64,000 bases of DNA. Source: Microbacterium endophyticum. Lineage in GTDB: Bacteria > Actinomycetota > Actinomycetes > Actinomycetales > Microbacteriaceae. Positions 33,943-42,706 of this stretch are shown here, piece by piece; the first letter of the stretch is position 1, and each line of letters opens with the position of its first letter. A program made the translations under genes and the position numbers. The notes under the pieces are model-generated. The model made no database searches, was not told where the DNA came from, and saw only the letters and a program-made list of their open reading frames with translations. Location of the stretch: contig NZ_CP049255.1 in the NCBI RefSeq assembly GCF_011047135.1, forward strand, positions 1,922,001-1,986,000, in the 5' to 3' direction.

Positions 33943-34575
33943 CTAAACGGTGCCGTAGAGGCGGTCGCCCGCGTCGCCGAGCCCGGGCACGATGTAGCCC
34001 TTCTCGTTGAGTCGCTCGTCGAGGGAACCTAGAACGAGAGTGACATCGCGCCCGGCAACCTGCTTCTCGATAGCTGCGACGCCCTCGGGCGCTCCGAGCA
34101 GGCAGATCGCTGTGACTTCTTGTGCGCCGCGCTTGAAGAGGAACTCGATTGCGGCACCGAGTGAGCCACCCGTCGCGAGCATCGGGTCGAGGACGAAGCA
34201 CTGCCGATCGCTCAGGTCATCGGGAAGGCGCTCCGCATACGTTGTCGGCTCGAACGTCTCTTCATCTCGCACCATGCCGAGAAACCCGACCTCTGCTGTC
34301 GGTACGAGCTTGACCATGCCCTCGAGCATGCCGAGGCCCGCGCGGAGAATCGGCACGACCAGCGGCCGTGGGGTGCTCAGAGCGACACCGGTTGTCTTCA
34401 CGACGGGCGTCTCGATCTCGATGGGCTCAACGCGCACGGAGCGAGTTGCCTCGTAGGCGAGAAGCGTCACAAGCTCTTCGGTCAGCTGCCGAAAGACGGG
34501 TGATGGGGTGCGCTTGTCGCGCAACACCGTGAGCTTGTGGGTGATGAGGGGGTGATCGGCGATGTGCAAGCGCAT
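33943..34575 (-). CDS. upp: Uracil phosphoribosyltransferase
   Basis: The 210-residue protein starts [20 protein letters not shown]. It has the PRPP-binding loop [34 protein letters not shown] and [17 protein letters not shown], all hallmarks of Upp. It salvages uracil to UMP. TAACCT lies exactly 6 nt before the ATG. The gene diverges from tadA across only 34 bp. Confidence 0.97.
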   Translation of the reverse strand: MRLHIADHPLITHKLTVLRDKRTPSPVFRQLTEELVTLLAYEATRSVRVEPIEIETPVVKTTGVALSTPRPLVVPILRAGLGMLEGMVKLVPTAEVGFLGMVRDEETFEPTTYAERLPDDLSDRQCFVLDPMLATGGSLGAAIEFLFKRGAQEVTAICLLGAPEGVAAIEKQVAGRDVTLVLGSLDERLNEKGYIVPGLGDAGDRLYGTV

Positions 34576-34581
34576 GTTTCC

Positions 34582-34587
34582 AGGTTA
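34582..34587 (-). promoter_or_regulatory. -10 element of upp
   Basis: TAACCT, then GGAAAC, then ATG on the minus strand: leaderless spacing. Confidence 0.6.
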
Positions 34588-34597
34588 GAGCACGGCA

Positions 34598-34603
34598 TAC
34601 GCT
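34598..34603 (+). promoter_or_regulatory. -10 element of tadA
   Basis: TACGCT, then GGAACC, then GTG 34610: leaderless spacing. It is only 10 bp from the upp -10 element. Confidence 0.6.
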
Positions 34604-34609
34604 GGAACC

Positions 34610-35077
34610 GTGACGATTGCCGCTCCCGCTGAAGACCGCGCCGCAATGAAGCGTGCGTTGGCGCTCGCCGAACAAGCGGCAGTCGCGGGCGATGTGCCGG
34701 TAGGTGCGGTCGTGATGGATGCCTCCGGCTGCATCATCGGTGAGGGCCGCAACGAACGTGAGGCCACCGGCGACCCCACCGCTCACGCTGAGATCGTTGC
34801 GCTCCGGCGTGCAGCGGAACAGCTCGGCACGTGGAACCTCGAAGGGTGCACGCTCGTCGTGACGCTCGAGCCGTGCGTGATGTGCGCCGGTGCTGTGCTC
34901 CAGTCCCGAGTGTCACGACTCGTGTTCGGGGCGTGGGACGACAAGGCTGGCGCCGCAGGTTCGGTCTACGACGTCGTTCGCGACCGACGGCTACCGGTGC
35001 GGGCCGAAGTTATTGCCGGCGTCGGCGAGGCCGAGGCATCCGCTCTGCTTCGCGCGTTCTTCACCCCGAAGCGGTAG
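34610..35077 (+). CDS. tadA: tRNA-specific adenosine deaminase
   Basis: The 155-residue zinc deaminase shows the HAE motif (PTAHAEIVAL) and the PCxxC motif (EPCVMCAGAV), with the proton-shuttling Glu and zinc-binding His/Cys/Cys. RVSRLVFGAWDDKAGAAGS is characteristic of TadA. It converts A34 of tRNA-Arg(ACG) to inosine. The GTG start fits the TACGCT hexamer. The protein has no long extra domain. Confidence 0.94.
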   Translation: MTIAAPAEDRAAMKRALALAEQAAVAGDVPVGAVVMDASGCIIGEGRNEREATGDPTAHAEIVALRRAAEQLGTWNLEGCTLVVTLEPCVMCAGAVLQSRVSRLVFGAWDDKAGAAGSVYDVVRDRRLPVRAEVIAGVGEAEASALLRAFFTPKR

Positions 35078-35085
35078 GCACTTTT

Positions 35086-36609
35086 TCAGTGGCCCTCGCC
35101 GAGGTTTCCGCTGAGTCGGTCGTGGAACGCAGACGTTGAGTCGTTCATGCCCTCGATGACGACCCGTTTGCCGTGGTGTTCGTACTTCGTGACGACAGCG
35201 TCGAGGGCGGCGACCGTTGAGGCATCCCAAATGTGTGAGCCCGACATGTCGATCACGACACGTTCGGGATCTTCCGCGTATGCGAACTGGGTCGTGAGGT
35301 CGTTGCTGGAGGCGAAAAACAGTTCACCTTTGACCGTGTACACGGCGGTGGGAACATTCTCGTCCTGCGGCAGCGTCCGGGTCACCGAGACCAGGTGAGC
35401 GACACGTCGAGCGAACAGCACCATCGCGGCGAGGACACCGAGCGCGACGCCGATAGCAAGGTTGTGGGTCCACACTGTTGCGGCGACGGTGATCACCATG
35501 ACGATCGTCTCGCTGATCGGCATCCGGCGGAGAGTCGCGGGGCGGACGCTGTGCCAATTGAACGTGCCCACCGACACGACGATCATCACCGCCACGAGGG
35601 CGGCCATGGGAATGATTGCTACGACGTCGCCGAGAGCGAGCACCAGTACGAGCAGAAACACTCCGGCGAGGAAGGTGGAAATTCGGGTACGCGCACCCGA
35701 CGCCTTCACATTGATCATGGTCTGGCCGATCATCGCGCAGCCACCCATGCCACCGAACGCGCCGGACAGGATGTTGGCTGCGCCCTGCCCGAAAGCCTCG
35801 CGGGTCTTGCGGGAGTGCGTGTCGGTGAGGTCATCGACCAGCTTCGCCGTCATGAGTGACTCGAGAAGGCCGACCGCCGCCATCGCGAGCGCATAGGGCG
35901 CGATGATGCGAAGAGTTTCCCAGGTGAAGGGCACGTTCGGGATAAACAGGCTTGGAAGGCTGTCGGGTAGCTCGCCCTGGCTGCCGACGTTCGGAACGTT
36001 GATTCCGAGCACAACCACGGCACCTGTCAGCAGCACGATGGCGACGAGCGGCGCCGGTACGACCTTCGTGAATCGTGGCATCACGTACATCACGAGCAGC
36101 CCGACGACAACGAGGGGGTAGACGAGCCAGGGCACGCCGATGAGCTGTGGGACTTGCGACGAGAAGATCAGGATTGCAAGTGCGTTGACGAAGCCGACCA
36201 TGACAGATCGGGGAATGAAGCGCATGAGTTTCGCGACGCCGAGGAGTGCGAGCACGATCTGAATGAGGCCACCCAAAAGCACGGTCGCAATCAGATAGTC
36301 CATGCCGTAGTTCGCGACAACCGGCGCGATCACGAGCGCCACGGCGCCGGTGGCTGCCGTGATCATTGCAGGTCGACCGCCAAGGAACGAGATGGCTACC
36401 GCCATGACGAACGACGAGAAGAGACCCACACGTGGGTCGACGCCCGCGATGATCGAGAACGCGATGGCTTCCGGAATCAGTGCCAGGGCCACGACAAGGC
36501 CCGCGAGCACTTCTCTTGTCAGTAGTCGGGGGCTCTTCAGTGCTTGAAACACCGTCGGCTCGATGCGATAGCGCAGCGCACTATCCGGGGCTGGGGTGAT
36601 GGCAGTCAT
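35086..36609 (-). CDS. SulP-family anion transporter with STAS domain
   Basis: The 507-residue protein has 10-12 hydrophobic helices: the first conserved block is LTREVLAGLVVALALIPEAIAFSIIAGVDP, and FGGMGGCAMIGQTMINV follows in the middle. The C-terminal STAS domain is VVIDMSGSHIWDASTVAAL. It transports sulfate, bicarbonate or a related anion; which is not clear. The start is ATG 36609, preceded by TTGGAG; the longer open frame to 36768 is not protein-like. The gap to the next gene (36610-36736) holds TGGCCA repeats only. Confidence 0.92.
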   Translation of the reverse strand: MTAITPAPDSALRYRIEPTVFQALKSPRLLTREVLAGLVVALALIPEAIAFSIIAGVDPRVGLFSSFVMAVAISFLGGRPAMITAATGAVALVIAPVVANYGMDYLIATVLLGGLIQIVLALLGVAKLMRFIPRSVMVGFVNALAILIFSSQVPQLIGVPWLVYPLVVVGLLVMYVMPRFTKVVPAPLVAIVLLTGAVVVLGINVPNVGSQGELPDSLPSLFIPNVPFTWETLRIIAPYALAMAAVGLLESLMTAKLVDDLTDTHSRKTREAFGQGAANILSGAFGGMGGCAMIGQTMINVKASGARTRISTFLAGVFLLVLVLALGDVVAIIPMAALVAVMIVVSVGTFNWHSVRPATLRRMPISETIVMVITVAATVWTHNLAIGVALGVLAAMVLFARRVAHLVSVTRTLPQDENVPTAVYTVKGELFFASSNDLTTQFAYAEDPERVVIDMSGSHIWDASTVAALDAVVTKYEHHGKRVVIEGMNDSTSAFHDRLSGNLGEGH

Positions 36610-36736
36610 GACGCTCCAAGAACATGGCCAGGTGCTGTGGCCAATTTGTGCGCTGCGTCGATCGTTTCGACAGGGGAAGGAATCCGCTCGCGCGATGCCC
36701 GAGTCTACCCACCGCTCGCCTTGATCGGTTCCGGGG

Positions 36737-37666
36737 CTACCTGGGGAGCGCGGGGAGAACCTCGCCACCGAGGTACGCGACCTGGTCGAGGTCGCGCATG
36801 TCCATCAGCTGAAAATAGACCCGCTGAGCGCCCAGATCGCGAAGACGCTCTACCTTCGCGGTGATCTCATCGACGCCGCCGACGATGTTGACATCGCCCC
36901 GAAACTCGGTGAGGTCTTGGCCGACCGCCGCAGCGCGACGTTCGATGTCGGTCTCAGATCCACCGGCAAGAGTCGGCAACGCGACGGAGAGTTTGAGATA
37001 TCTTGGATCGCGGCCGATACGCTCACACGCGGCACGAACACCCGCGAATTTCTCGGCAATGACAGGTTCAGACGCAAAACCGATGTTGAACTCTGTGGCA
37101 AACCGCGCAGCGATAGCGGGCGTGCGTGACTTTCCGCCGCCGCCAACGATGATGGGCACGCGCTGTTGCGCGGGCTTCGGCAGTGCCGGTGAATCGGTCA
37201 GCGCATAGTGCGCACCCTCGAAGGTGTACTTCTCGCCGACCGGGGTTTCCCAGAGCCCCGTGATCACTTCGAGCTGCTCTTCAAGAAGCGCGAAGCGACG
37301 TTCCGGAAACGGGATGCCGTAGGCCCGGTGCTCCGCCTCGAACCATCCGGTGCCGAGCCCCATCTCGATGCGCCCTCCCGACATTGCATCGACCTGCGCG
37401 ACCTGTACTGCGAACACGCCGGGCGTTCGATATGTCACCGATGACACGAGTGTGCCGAGGCGAATGCGAGAGGTTTCTCGTGCGAGACCCGCAAGGGTTG
37501 TCCAGGCATCCGTCGGACCCGGCAGTGGAGAGCCCGGAGCCATGCGCATGTAGTGGTCGGAGCGGAAGAATCCGTCGAAACCGTGCGCTTCGGTTGCCTG
37601 CGCGAAGGCGAGCTGGTCATCGTAGGAGAACCCCTCTTGAGGCTCGACGAAAAGGCAGTACTCCAT
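36737..37666 (-). CDS. LLM-class (F420-dependent) flavin oxidoreductase
   Basis: The 309-residue luciferase-like TIM barrel starts MEYCLFVEPQEGFSYDDQ. It has FFRSDHYMRM in place of the cofactor-facing EHF/DHY motif, IRLGTLVSSVTYRTPGVFAVQVAQVD and GRIEMGLGTGWFEAEHRAYGIPFP. The family uses F420 or FMN, and the substrate is unknown. GGAG lies 6 nt before the ATG. It is 12 bp after the CDF gene and runs the same way, so they may form one unit. Confidence 0.9.
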   Translation of the reverse strand: MEYCLFVEPQEGFSYDDQLAFAQATEAHGFDGFFRSDHYMRMAPGSPLPGPTDAWTTLAGLARETSRIRLGTLVSSVTYRTPGVFAVQVAQVDAMSGGRIEMGLGTGWFEAEHRAYGIPFPERRFALLEEQLEVITGLWETPVGEKYTFEGAHYALTDSPALPKPAQQRVPIIVGGGGKSRTPAIAARFATEFNIGFASEPVIAEKFAGVRAACERIGRDPRYLKLSVALPTLAGGSETDIERRAAAVGQDLTEFRGDVNIVGGVDEITAKVERLRDLGAQRVYFQLMDMRDLDQVAYLGGEVLPALPR

Positions 37667-37677
37667 GGGGGCTCCGG

Positions 37678-38640
37678 TTAGTCGGCAGAACGGATGACGA
37701 TCGCCTCGGTGGGCGGGTTAGCGGCGGTATTGCGATAGATGTCGGGCTCGATGTAGATCACGCGTGCAATCGGCACGGCCTCGCGGATGCGACTTTCAAC
37801 GGCATTGATGTCGGAGGCGACGATTCCTAGCGTCTTGTCGGAGGCGAATCCGATTTTCGCGGCGACCATCAATTCGTCTGGACCGAGGTAAAGCGTTTTG
37901 AGGTGGATGAGCTTTTTGATTTCGGGGCTCGAGTTGATGGCGGCAACAATCCGTTCGCGGTCAGCCGCTGTTGCTCCTTCGCCGACGAGCAAGCTTTTTG
38001 TTTCGATGCCGAGCACGATGGCGACGAGCACCAACAGCGTGCCGATCATCAGGGTTCCCACGGCATCGAATGTCGAATTGCCGGTGATGACCGTCAGGCT
38101 GATTCCGAGCAGCGCGAAGACGAGACCCGTGAGCGCCGCGACGTCTTCGAGAAGTACGACGGGGAGTTCGGGCGCTTTGGCGTGACGCACGAACGAGACC
38201 CACGATTGCCCCTTGGTGCGTACGTGGTTCGACTCTTTCACGGCGGTCCGCAGCGAGTAGGACTCGAGCGCCATTGCGATGACGAGCACGGTGATGGGAA
38301 CCCACGCGTTCTCGAGCTCGTGCGGATTGGTGAGCTTTTCGACGCCTTCATAGATCGAGAAGAGGCCGCCGACGGAAAACAGGATGATGGAGACGACAAA
38401 TGCGTACACGTAGCGCTCACGCCCGTACCCGAAAGGGTGGTCCTCGTCAGCCGCCTTCTTAGCCTGTCTTCCGCCGAACAGCAGAAGCAGCTGGTTACCC
38501 GAGTCTGCGAGAGAGTGGATACCCTCTGCGAGCATCGACGCCGAACCCGATACTAACCATGCTGCGAACTTGGCAATCGCGATGCCCATGTTCGCCGAAA
38601 ACGCCGCGATGATCGCCTTGCCGCCGCCCGAAGCACTCAT
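37678..38640 (-). CDS. Cation diffusion facilitator (zinc/iron/manganese-type) transporter
   Basis: The 320-residue protein has six helices. The metal site motif is in LAEGIHSLADSGNQLLL and a second His/Asp site in VLLEDVAALTGLVFALLG. A cytoplasmic domain follows (VHLKTLYLGPDELMVAAKIGF). It exports divalent metals in exchange for protons. The exact metal cannot be read. TAGACT lies 6 nt before the ATG. Confidence 0.93.
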   Translation of the reverse strand: MSASGGGKAIIAAFSANMGIAIAKFAAWLVSGSASMLAEGIHSLADSGNQLLLLFGGRQAKKAADEDHPFGYGRERYVYAFVVSIILFSVGGLFSIYEGVEKLTNPHELENAWVPITVLVIAMALESYSLRTAVKESNHVRTKGQSWVSFVRHAKAPELPVVLLEDVAALTGLVFALLGISLTVITGNSTFDAVGTLMIGTLLVLVAIVLGIETKSLLVGEGATAADRERIVAAINSSPEIKKLIHLKTLYLGPDELMVAAKIGFASDKTLGIVASDINAVESRIREAVPIARVIYIEPDIYRNTAANPPTEAIVIRSAD

Positions 38641-38646
38641 ACCGTG

Positions 38647-38652
38647 AGTCTA
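38647..38652 (-). promoter_or_regulatory. -10 element of the CDF gene
   Basis: TAGACT, then CACGGT, then ATG on the minus strand: leaderless spacing. Confidence 0.6.
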
Positions 38653-38716
38653 TTGACGTGGTGCCGTGCTCGGATGCGCGCCTCGCGAAAACCCCAGTGA
38701 AGTTGCGCGACGCCCA

Positions 38717-38722
38717 TAGGAT
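38717..38722 (+). promoter_or_regulatory. -10 element of proC
   Basis: TAGGAT, then TACTGC, then ATG 38729: leaderless spacing. The divergent CDF and proC starts are 88 bp apart. Confidence 0.6.
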
Positions 38723-38728
38723 TACTGC

Positions 38729-39574
38729 ATGAATTCAGATGCCACGCCCTCGCTGCCGCCCATTGCGATCCTCGGCGCTGGCTCGATGGGTGGTGCCGTC
38801 CTGCAGGGGGTCGTGGCATCCGGTCTTGCCATCGGTGGCATCACCGTGACGAACCGCTCGCTCGCGAAGGCTACCGAGCTTGCTGCACTTTCTGGAGTTA
38901 CGAGCATCGCTCTTGAAAACACCCCCGACGGTAACCAGAGTGCGGCGGCGGGAGCAGACATCGTCCTCATCGGCGTCAAGCCCGCGATGGTGCCTGACCT
39001 CCTGAGCGAAATCGCCGCTTCGCTTCGCCCGGGCACGATCGTGGTGAGCCTTGCTGCTGGTGTGACGATCGCGACTTTCGAGAAGATTCTTGGCCCCGAC
39101 ATCGCTGTGCTCCGCTCGATGCCGAACACCCCCGCGCTTGTCGGTAAGGGTGTGACTGGCCTCGCCTCCGGCACGAAAGCCACAGCGACCGACACGGCTC
39201 TTGTTCACGCCCTCTTTGACACCGTTGGCTCGGTGATCGAAGTTCCCGAGTCCCAGATCGACGCCCTTTCCACGATTTCTGGATCAGGACCCGCCTACGT
39301 TTTTTTGCTCATCGAGGAACTCGCAAAAGCCGCCGTCGGCAAGGGCTTCACCGAAGAGCAGGCTCGTCTGATGGTCGAAGGAACCTTCTCCGGTGCCACG
39401 GCCCTGCTGGACGCGTCGAGCGATGGGCCGGCTGAACTCCGCCGCAAAGTCACGAGCCCGAAGGGGACGACAGAACGTGCTGTCGCGGTGCTGCAGAAAG
39501 CCGACCTCGAGGCGACGTTCAGCGCGGCAACCGACGCGGCGCTCGCGCGGGCGAAAGAGCTCGCTGCTGGCTAG
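38729..39574 (+). CDS. proC: Pyrroline-5-carboxylate reductase
   Basis: The 281-residue protein has the dinucleotide-binding motif ILGAGSMGGAVLQGV, RSMPNTPALVGKGVTGLA, and the signature SGSGPAYVFLLIEELAKAAVGKG. The ending KVTSPKGTTERAVAVLQKADLEATF completes the C-terminal dimer helix. It makes proline from pyrroline-5-carboxylate with NAD(P)H. All motifs look intact. Confidence 0.97.
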   Translation: MNSDATPSLPPIAILGAGSMGGAVLQGVVASGLAIGGITVTNRSLAKATELAALSGVTSIALENTPDGNQSAAAGADIVLIGVKPAMVPDLLSEIAASLRPGTIVVSLAAGVTIATFEKILGPDIAVLRSMPNTPALVGKGVTGLASGTKATATDTALVHALFDTVGSVIEVPESQIDALSTISGSGPAYVFLLIEELAKAAVGKGFTEEQARLMVEGTFSGATALLDASSDGPAELRRKVTSPKGTTERAVAVLQKADLEATFSAATDAALARAKELAAG

Positions 39575-39584
39575 CGTGAAGCGC

Positions 39585-40256
39585 TCAGCGATCGAGCGAT
39601 GAGAATCGTTCGATGTCGCTGTTCGTTCCCGACACGATGATGAGGTCGTGGTTGGTCACGACCGTGTCGGCCTCGGCGTAGCGGAAGGGGCGCCCTGGGC
39701 TTTTAACACCAACGACCGTCACGTGATACTTCGTGCGCACACCTGACTCGTTGAGCCCCACACCGCGGATGAATTTCGGTGGGTACATCTTCGCGAGTAC
39801 GAAATCATCGTCAAACCGGATGAAGTCGAGCATTCGTCCGCTCACAAGGTGGGCGACACGCTCGCCGGCTTCACGCTCAGGGTAGATCACGTGATTCGCG
39901 CCGACGCGGGCAAGGATTTTTCCGTGTGACTGCGACACGGCTTTGGCCCAGATCTGGGGAACCTTCAAGTCGACGAGGTTCGCTGTGATGAGAACGGATG
40001 CCTCGATCGATGATCCGACGGCCACGACCGCGACCTGGAAGTCCTGTGCACCGATCTGCTTGAGTGCCTCGATATTGCGGGCATCAGCTTGGACCGTGTG
40101 CGTCACGCGCTCTGACCACTTCTGGACGAGATCAAGGTTGCCGTCGATCGCGAGCACGTCTCGGTCGAGGCGATCGAGCTCGCCGGCGCACGCCGCGCCG
40201 AAGCGGCCGAGGCCCACGACAAGAACGGGCGCATCGCTGCGGATCTGTTCAACCAA
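39585..40256 (-). CDS. ktrA: Ktr potassium uptake regulatory subunit (RCK)
   Basis: The 223-residue protein has an N-terminal RCK fold, PVLVVGLGRFGAACAGELDRL, with acidic IDGN after strand 2. RCK_C follows in the second half (RGVGLNESGVRTKYHVTVVGVKSPG). I chose a TTG start at 40256 because AAAGG lies 7 nt upstream; the longer frame to 40310 lies inside ktrB. The start overlaps the ktrB stop by 8 bp. It binds nucleotide and gates the KtrB channel. Confidence 0.9.
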   Translation of the reverse strand: MVEQIRSDAPVLVVGLGRFGAACAGELDRLDRDVLAIDGNLDLVQKWSERVTHTVQADARNIEALKQIGAQDFQVAVVAVGSSIEASVLITANLVDLKVPQIWAKAVSQSHGKILARVGANHVIYPEREAGERVAHLVSGRMLDFIRFDDDFVLAKMYPPKFIRGVGLNESGVRTKYHVTVVGVKSPGRPFRYAEADTVVTNHDLIIVSGTNSDIERFSSLDR

Positions 40257-41688
40257 CGATTGGCCTTTCGACGGGCAAAGAGTACAACTGCGAACGCGAG
40301 GATGCTGCAACTGCTGCAGCGAGTGTCACTGTACCAATGCGCCCCATGAAGATCGTCAGGGCCATGACATAGATCGCGGGATCGGGCAGAGTTTCGGTGA
40401 GTCCGGTCGATAGGCCAACGGTGCCGAACGCTGAGATCACGTCGAAGAGCACCTCGGCGATCGGCGCCATCGTGATCTGAGCGATGATGATCGTCGCGAG
40501 TGACACGATCGTTGCTCCCCAAGCGACGACGGAGAGGGCGACACGCTGCACGTCGCTCGGGATGCGGCGACCGAATGCCTCTACCGACTGGCGACCGCGC
40601 GCTTCGGAAAAGACGGCGAGCGCCAAGACCGCAAGGGTCGTGACTTTGATTCCGCCCGCGGTCGAGGCGGACCCGCCGCCCACGAACATCAGCATCGATC
40701 CGACCACGAGCGATGAGCCGTGTAGTTCTCCGACGTTCACGACAGAGAACCCGCCCGATCGGGTCATCGCAGAGAGGAAGAAAGCTTGGAAGGTGGTGTC
40801 CCACGCATCCATTCCGCCGAACGTTCGCGGATTGTTGAATTCGAGCGCGAGAAAGGCAAATGCACCGGCCACGAAGAGAATCGATGTGGTGATGAGCGTG
40901 AGCTTGGCGTGGAGTGACCACCGCGACACGTGCCAGTAGTGCCGCGACAGCGTATAAAGCACGGGAAAACCGACGCTACCGAGGAAGACGCTGAACATCA
41001 GAACTGTGAGGAGAAAGTAGTCGTCGGCGAAAGGTGTAAGCCCACCGGGATTGGGGGTGAAACCCGTATTCGTGAACGACATCGCCGCATACCACGGCGC
41101 TTCCCAGAGCGCCGAGACCGGATCTATGCCTGCCATCACGAGTGCGGGATAGAGCATGAGCGCAACGACCGCTTCGATGATCAGCGTCGACAGGGCCACC
41201 GTGCGAAGAAGCTGACCAACTTCACCGAGTCGTACTGTTTGCCCTTCGTTGATGGGCCCCCCGTGTGCGCGCAGCGGGTTGCTGTCGCCCGCTGCAATGA
41301 GCTTCGCCCGCAGCCCTAGACGTTTTGAAATCACAAGACCGAGGATTGACGCGAGTGTGAGTACGCCCATTCCGCCGATGTTGACGCCGAGGAAGATGAT
41401 CGTTCGGCCAAACGGCGACCACTGCGTCGCCATGTCAACTGTGGTGAGGCCAGTAACGCAGATTGTCGATACAGCGGTGAAGAGAGCGTCGGCGATGTGA
41501 GTGCCGCGCCCATTGGCGGATGCGGTAGGAAGAGACAGGAGAAATGTGAAGATCAGTACGAGTGTGACGAAAACGAGGATCGCAAATCGAGCGGGAGAAG
41601 ACGTCGCGAATCCGCGAGCGAAATGGCCGACTCGTCGAAACTGCAAACGCCATCCGGATGTGCGCGCAGGGGTCGGATTACCCGCCAT
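40249..41688 (-). CDS. ktrB: TrkH/KtrB-family potassium uptake protein
   Basis: The 479-residue membrane protein has the repeated M1-P-M2 units of the SKT family, with filter-like segments AVSTICVTGLTTVD, MSFTNTGFTPNPGG, MTRSGGFSVVNVG and FDVISAFGTVGLSTG. The conserved Gly of each filter is present. It imports potassium in partnership with KtrA. A strong AAAGGAGA precedes the ATG. Confidence 0.94.
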   Translation of the reverse strand: MAGNPTPARTSGWRLQFRRVGHFARGFATSSPARFAILVFVTLVLIFTFLLSLPTASANGRGTHIADALFTAVSTICVTGLTTVDMATQWSPFGRTIIFLGVNIGGMGVLTLASILGLVISKRLGLRAKLIAAGDSNPLRAHGGPINEGQTVRLGEVGQLLRTVALSTLIIEAVVALMLYPALVMAGIDPVSALWEAPWYAAMSFTNTGFTPNPGGLTPFADDYFLLTVLMFSVFLGSVGFPVLYTLSRHYWHVSRWSLHAKLTLITTSILFVAGAFAFLALEFNNPRTFGGMDAWDTTFQAFFLSAMTRSGGFSVVNVGELHGSSLVVGSMLMFVGGGSASTAGGIKVTTLAVLALAVFSEARGRQSVEAFGRRIPSDVQRVALSVVAWGATIVSLATIIIAQITMAPIAEVLFDVISAFGTVGLSTGLTETLPDPAIYVMALTIFMGRIGTVTLAAAVAASSRSQLYSLPVERPIVG

Positions 41689-41746
41689 ACGAGTTCTCCT
41701 TTCGCTGTTCGATCTCCGGCTCGTGGTACTTAAGCCTGTCCACGGC

Positions 41747-41752
41747 TAGCCT
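41747..41752 (+). promoter_or_regulatory. -10 element of the ArsR-type regulator gene
   Basis: TAGCCT, then ATGGTC, then ATG 41759: leaderless spacing. This favours the second ATG over the one at 41753. Confidence 0.55.
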
Positions 41753-41758
41753 ATGGTC

Positions 41759-42163
41759 ATGGCGGATATCTTCGATGTGATCGCAGACGGCACCCGACGC
41801 GATATTCTGCGCTTGCTTCTTGACCGCGCAGCCGTAGGAGATCACGGCACGAGCGTGTCACATATTGTGAGCGACCTCGGCGTAAGTCAACCCACTGTCT
41901 CAAAGCATTTGAAGGTATTGCGCGAGGCAGAACTCGTTTCGGTACGGGAAGACGGCCAGCACCGCTACTACAGCCTGTCTGCCGCGCCGCTCGATGCGAT
42001 CGATGACTGGCTCGTTCCCTTCCTGATCGACGACGATGCTGAAGCTGCACAGAATGCGGCCCTCCCGGAGACAGCGGCCCACGCCGCTGAGGTCGTGGGG
42101 CGCGCAGCAGCATCGGCCCGCCACGCATTCGAATCGGCGATCAAGAAGCTTCCGAAGCGATAA
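41759..42163 (+). CDS. ArsR-type winged-helix regulator
   Basis: The 134-residue protein has the ArsR fold: FDVIADGTRRDILRLLL, then the recognition helix VSQPTVSKHLKVLREAELV and wing REDGQHRYYSL. The usual metal-binding Cys motif (ELCVCDL) is absent, so it is probably not a metal sensor. The C-terminal 50 residues are Ala-rich. It lies directly before bldC; a link to development or metabolism is not known. Start at 41759 is supported by the -10 position. Confidence 0.9.
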   Translation: MADIFDVIADGTRRDILRLLLDRAAVGDHGTSVSHIVSDLGVSQPTVSKHLKVLREAELVSVREDGQHRYYSLSAAPLDAIDDWLVPFLIDDDAEAAQNAALPETAAHAAEVVGRAAASARHAFESAIKKLPKR

Positions 42164-42257
42164 CGGTCGTCCACCTCACGCGTCACAGAGGTTTACACCA
42201 GTCACACCCAGCCCATAGAGTGTGCTCAGCATTCTCTGGTGAGCAAGGGGGGACAGG

Positions 42258-42449
42258 ATGCCCGATCTACCTGACGTTCGTTTCCTCACGGTCGCCGAAG
42301 TTGCTGACATCATGCGGGTGTCGAAGATGACCGTGTATCGTCTCGTGCACGCGGGAGAGTTGCCTGCAGTCCGCTTCGGGCGAAGCTATCGCGTACCCGA
42401 AACGGCTGTCTCAGAGGCCGTGCAGCGATCAGCCGCTGACGTCGGCTAG
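42258..42449 (+). CDS. bldC: BldC-type MerR-like DNA-binding protein
   Basis: The 63-residue protein FLTVAEVADIMRVSKMTVYRL with VRFGRSYRVPETAV is nearly the entire winged-helix of BldC and excisionase-type regulators. BldC binds head-to-tail to direct repeats and controls development in Streptomyces. The non-sporulating role is unknown. A strong purine run (GGGGGGACAGG) precedes the ATG. An orthologue next to bS22 is typical for actinobacteria. Confidence 0.92.
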   Translation: MPDLPDVRFLTVAEVADIMRVSKMTVYRLVHAGELPAVRFGRSYRVPETAVSEAVQRSAADVG

Positions 42450-42532
42450 ACTGATACGAGGCATTTTTTCACAAACGCCCGTTCCCGGGCGCGGGTATGT
42501 GCGCGTCCAGCCCCAGACATAGTGAGGTTTCC

Positions 42533-42631
42533 GTGGGTTCAGTCATTAAAAAGCGCCGTAAGCGCATGGCGAAGAAGAAGCACCGCAAGTTGCTTCGCAA
42601 GACTCGCCACCAGCGCCGCAACAAAAAGTAG
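42533..42631 (+). CDS. Ribosomal protein bS22-type (AURKAIP1/COX24 domain) mini-protein
   Basis: This 32-residue frame encodes MGSVIKKRRKRMAKKKHRKL and then LRKTRHQRRNKK. It is almost entirely basic and matches the small subunit protein bS22 found in actinobacteria. The GTG start has GTGAGG 5 nt upstream. The gene is too short for most ORF filters. A terminator follows directly. A -10-like TAGACT overlaps the end of bldC (42446-42451), so it may have its own promoter. Confidence 0.93.
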   Translation: MGSVIKKRRKRMAKKKHRKLLRKTRHQRRNKK

Positions 42632-42644
42632 CGGCATTGACACC

Positions 42645-42672
42645 AAGCGCCTATCCACTCGGATGGGCGCTT
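42645..42672 (+). terminator. Intrinsic terminator after bS22
   Basis: AAGCGCC and GGCGCTT form a 7-bp stem extended by ATCC/GGAT, with loop ACTC, followed by TGTGTTTG. It lies 14 bp after the bS22 stop. Confidence 0.75.
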
Positions 42673-42706
42673 TGTGTTTGCAATTGAGCGAAGAGGAAGC
42701 CATCCC

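Noticed and set aside
28247..35077. Whether the TM0106 gene neighbourhood is a defence island
   Set aside because: Neighbours are nadE, upp and tadA, all housekeeping. No toxin, restriction or CRISPR genes are near.
38685..38700. CGCGAAAACCCCAGTGAAGTT resembling the right arm of the 52.4-kb inverted repeat (listed here by name, not as a copy)
   Set aside because: The similarity is short and gapped, there is no left arm, and the site is in the proC promoter gap.
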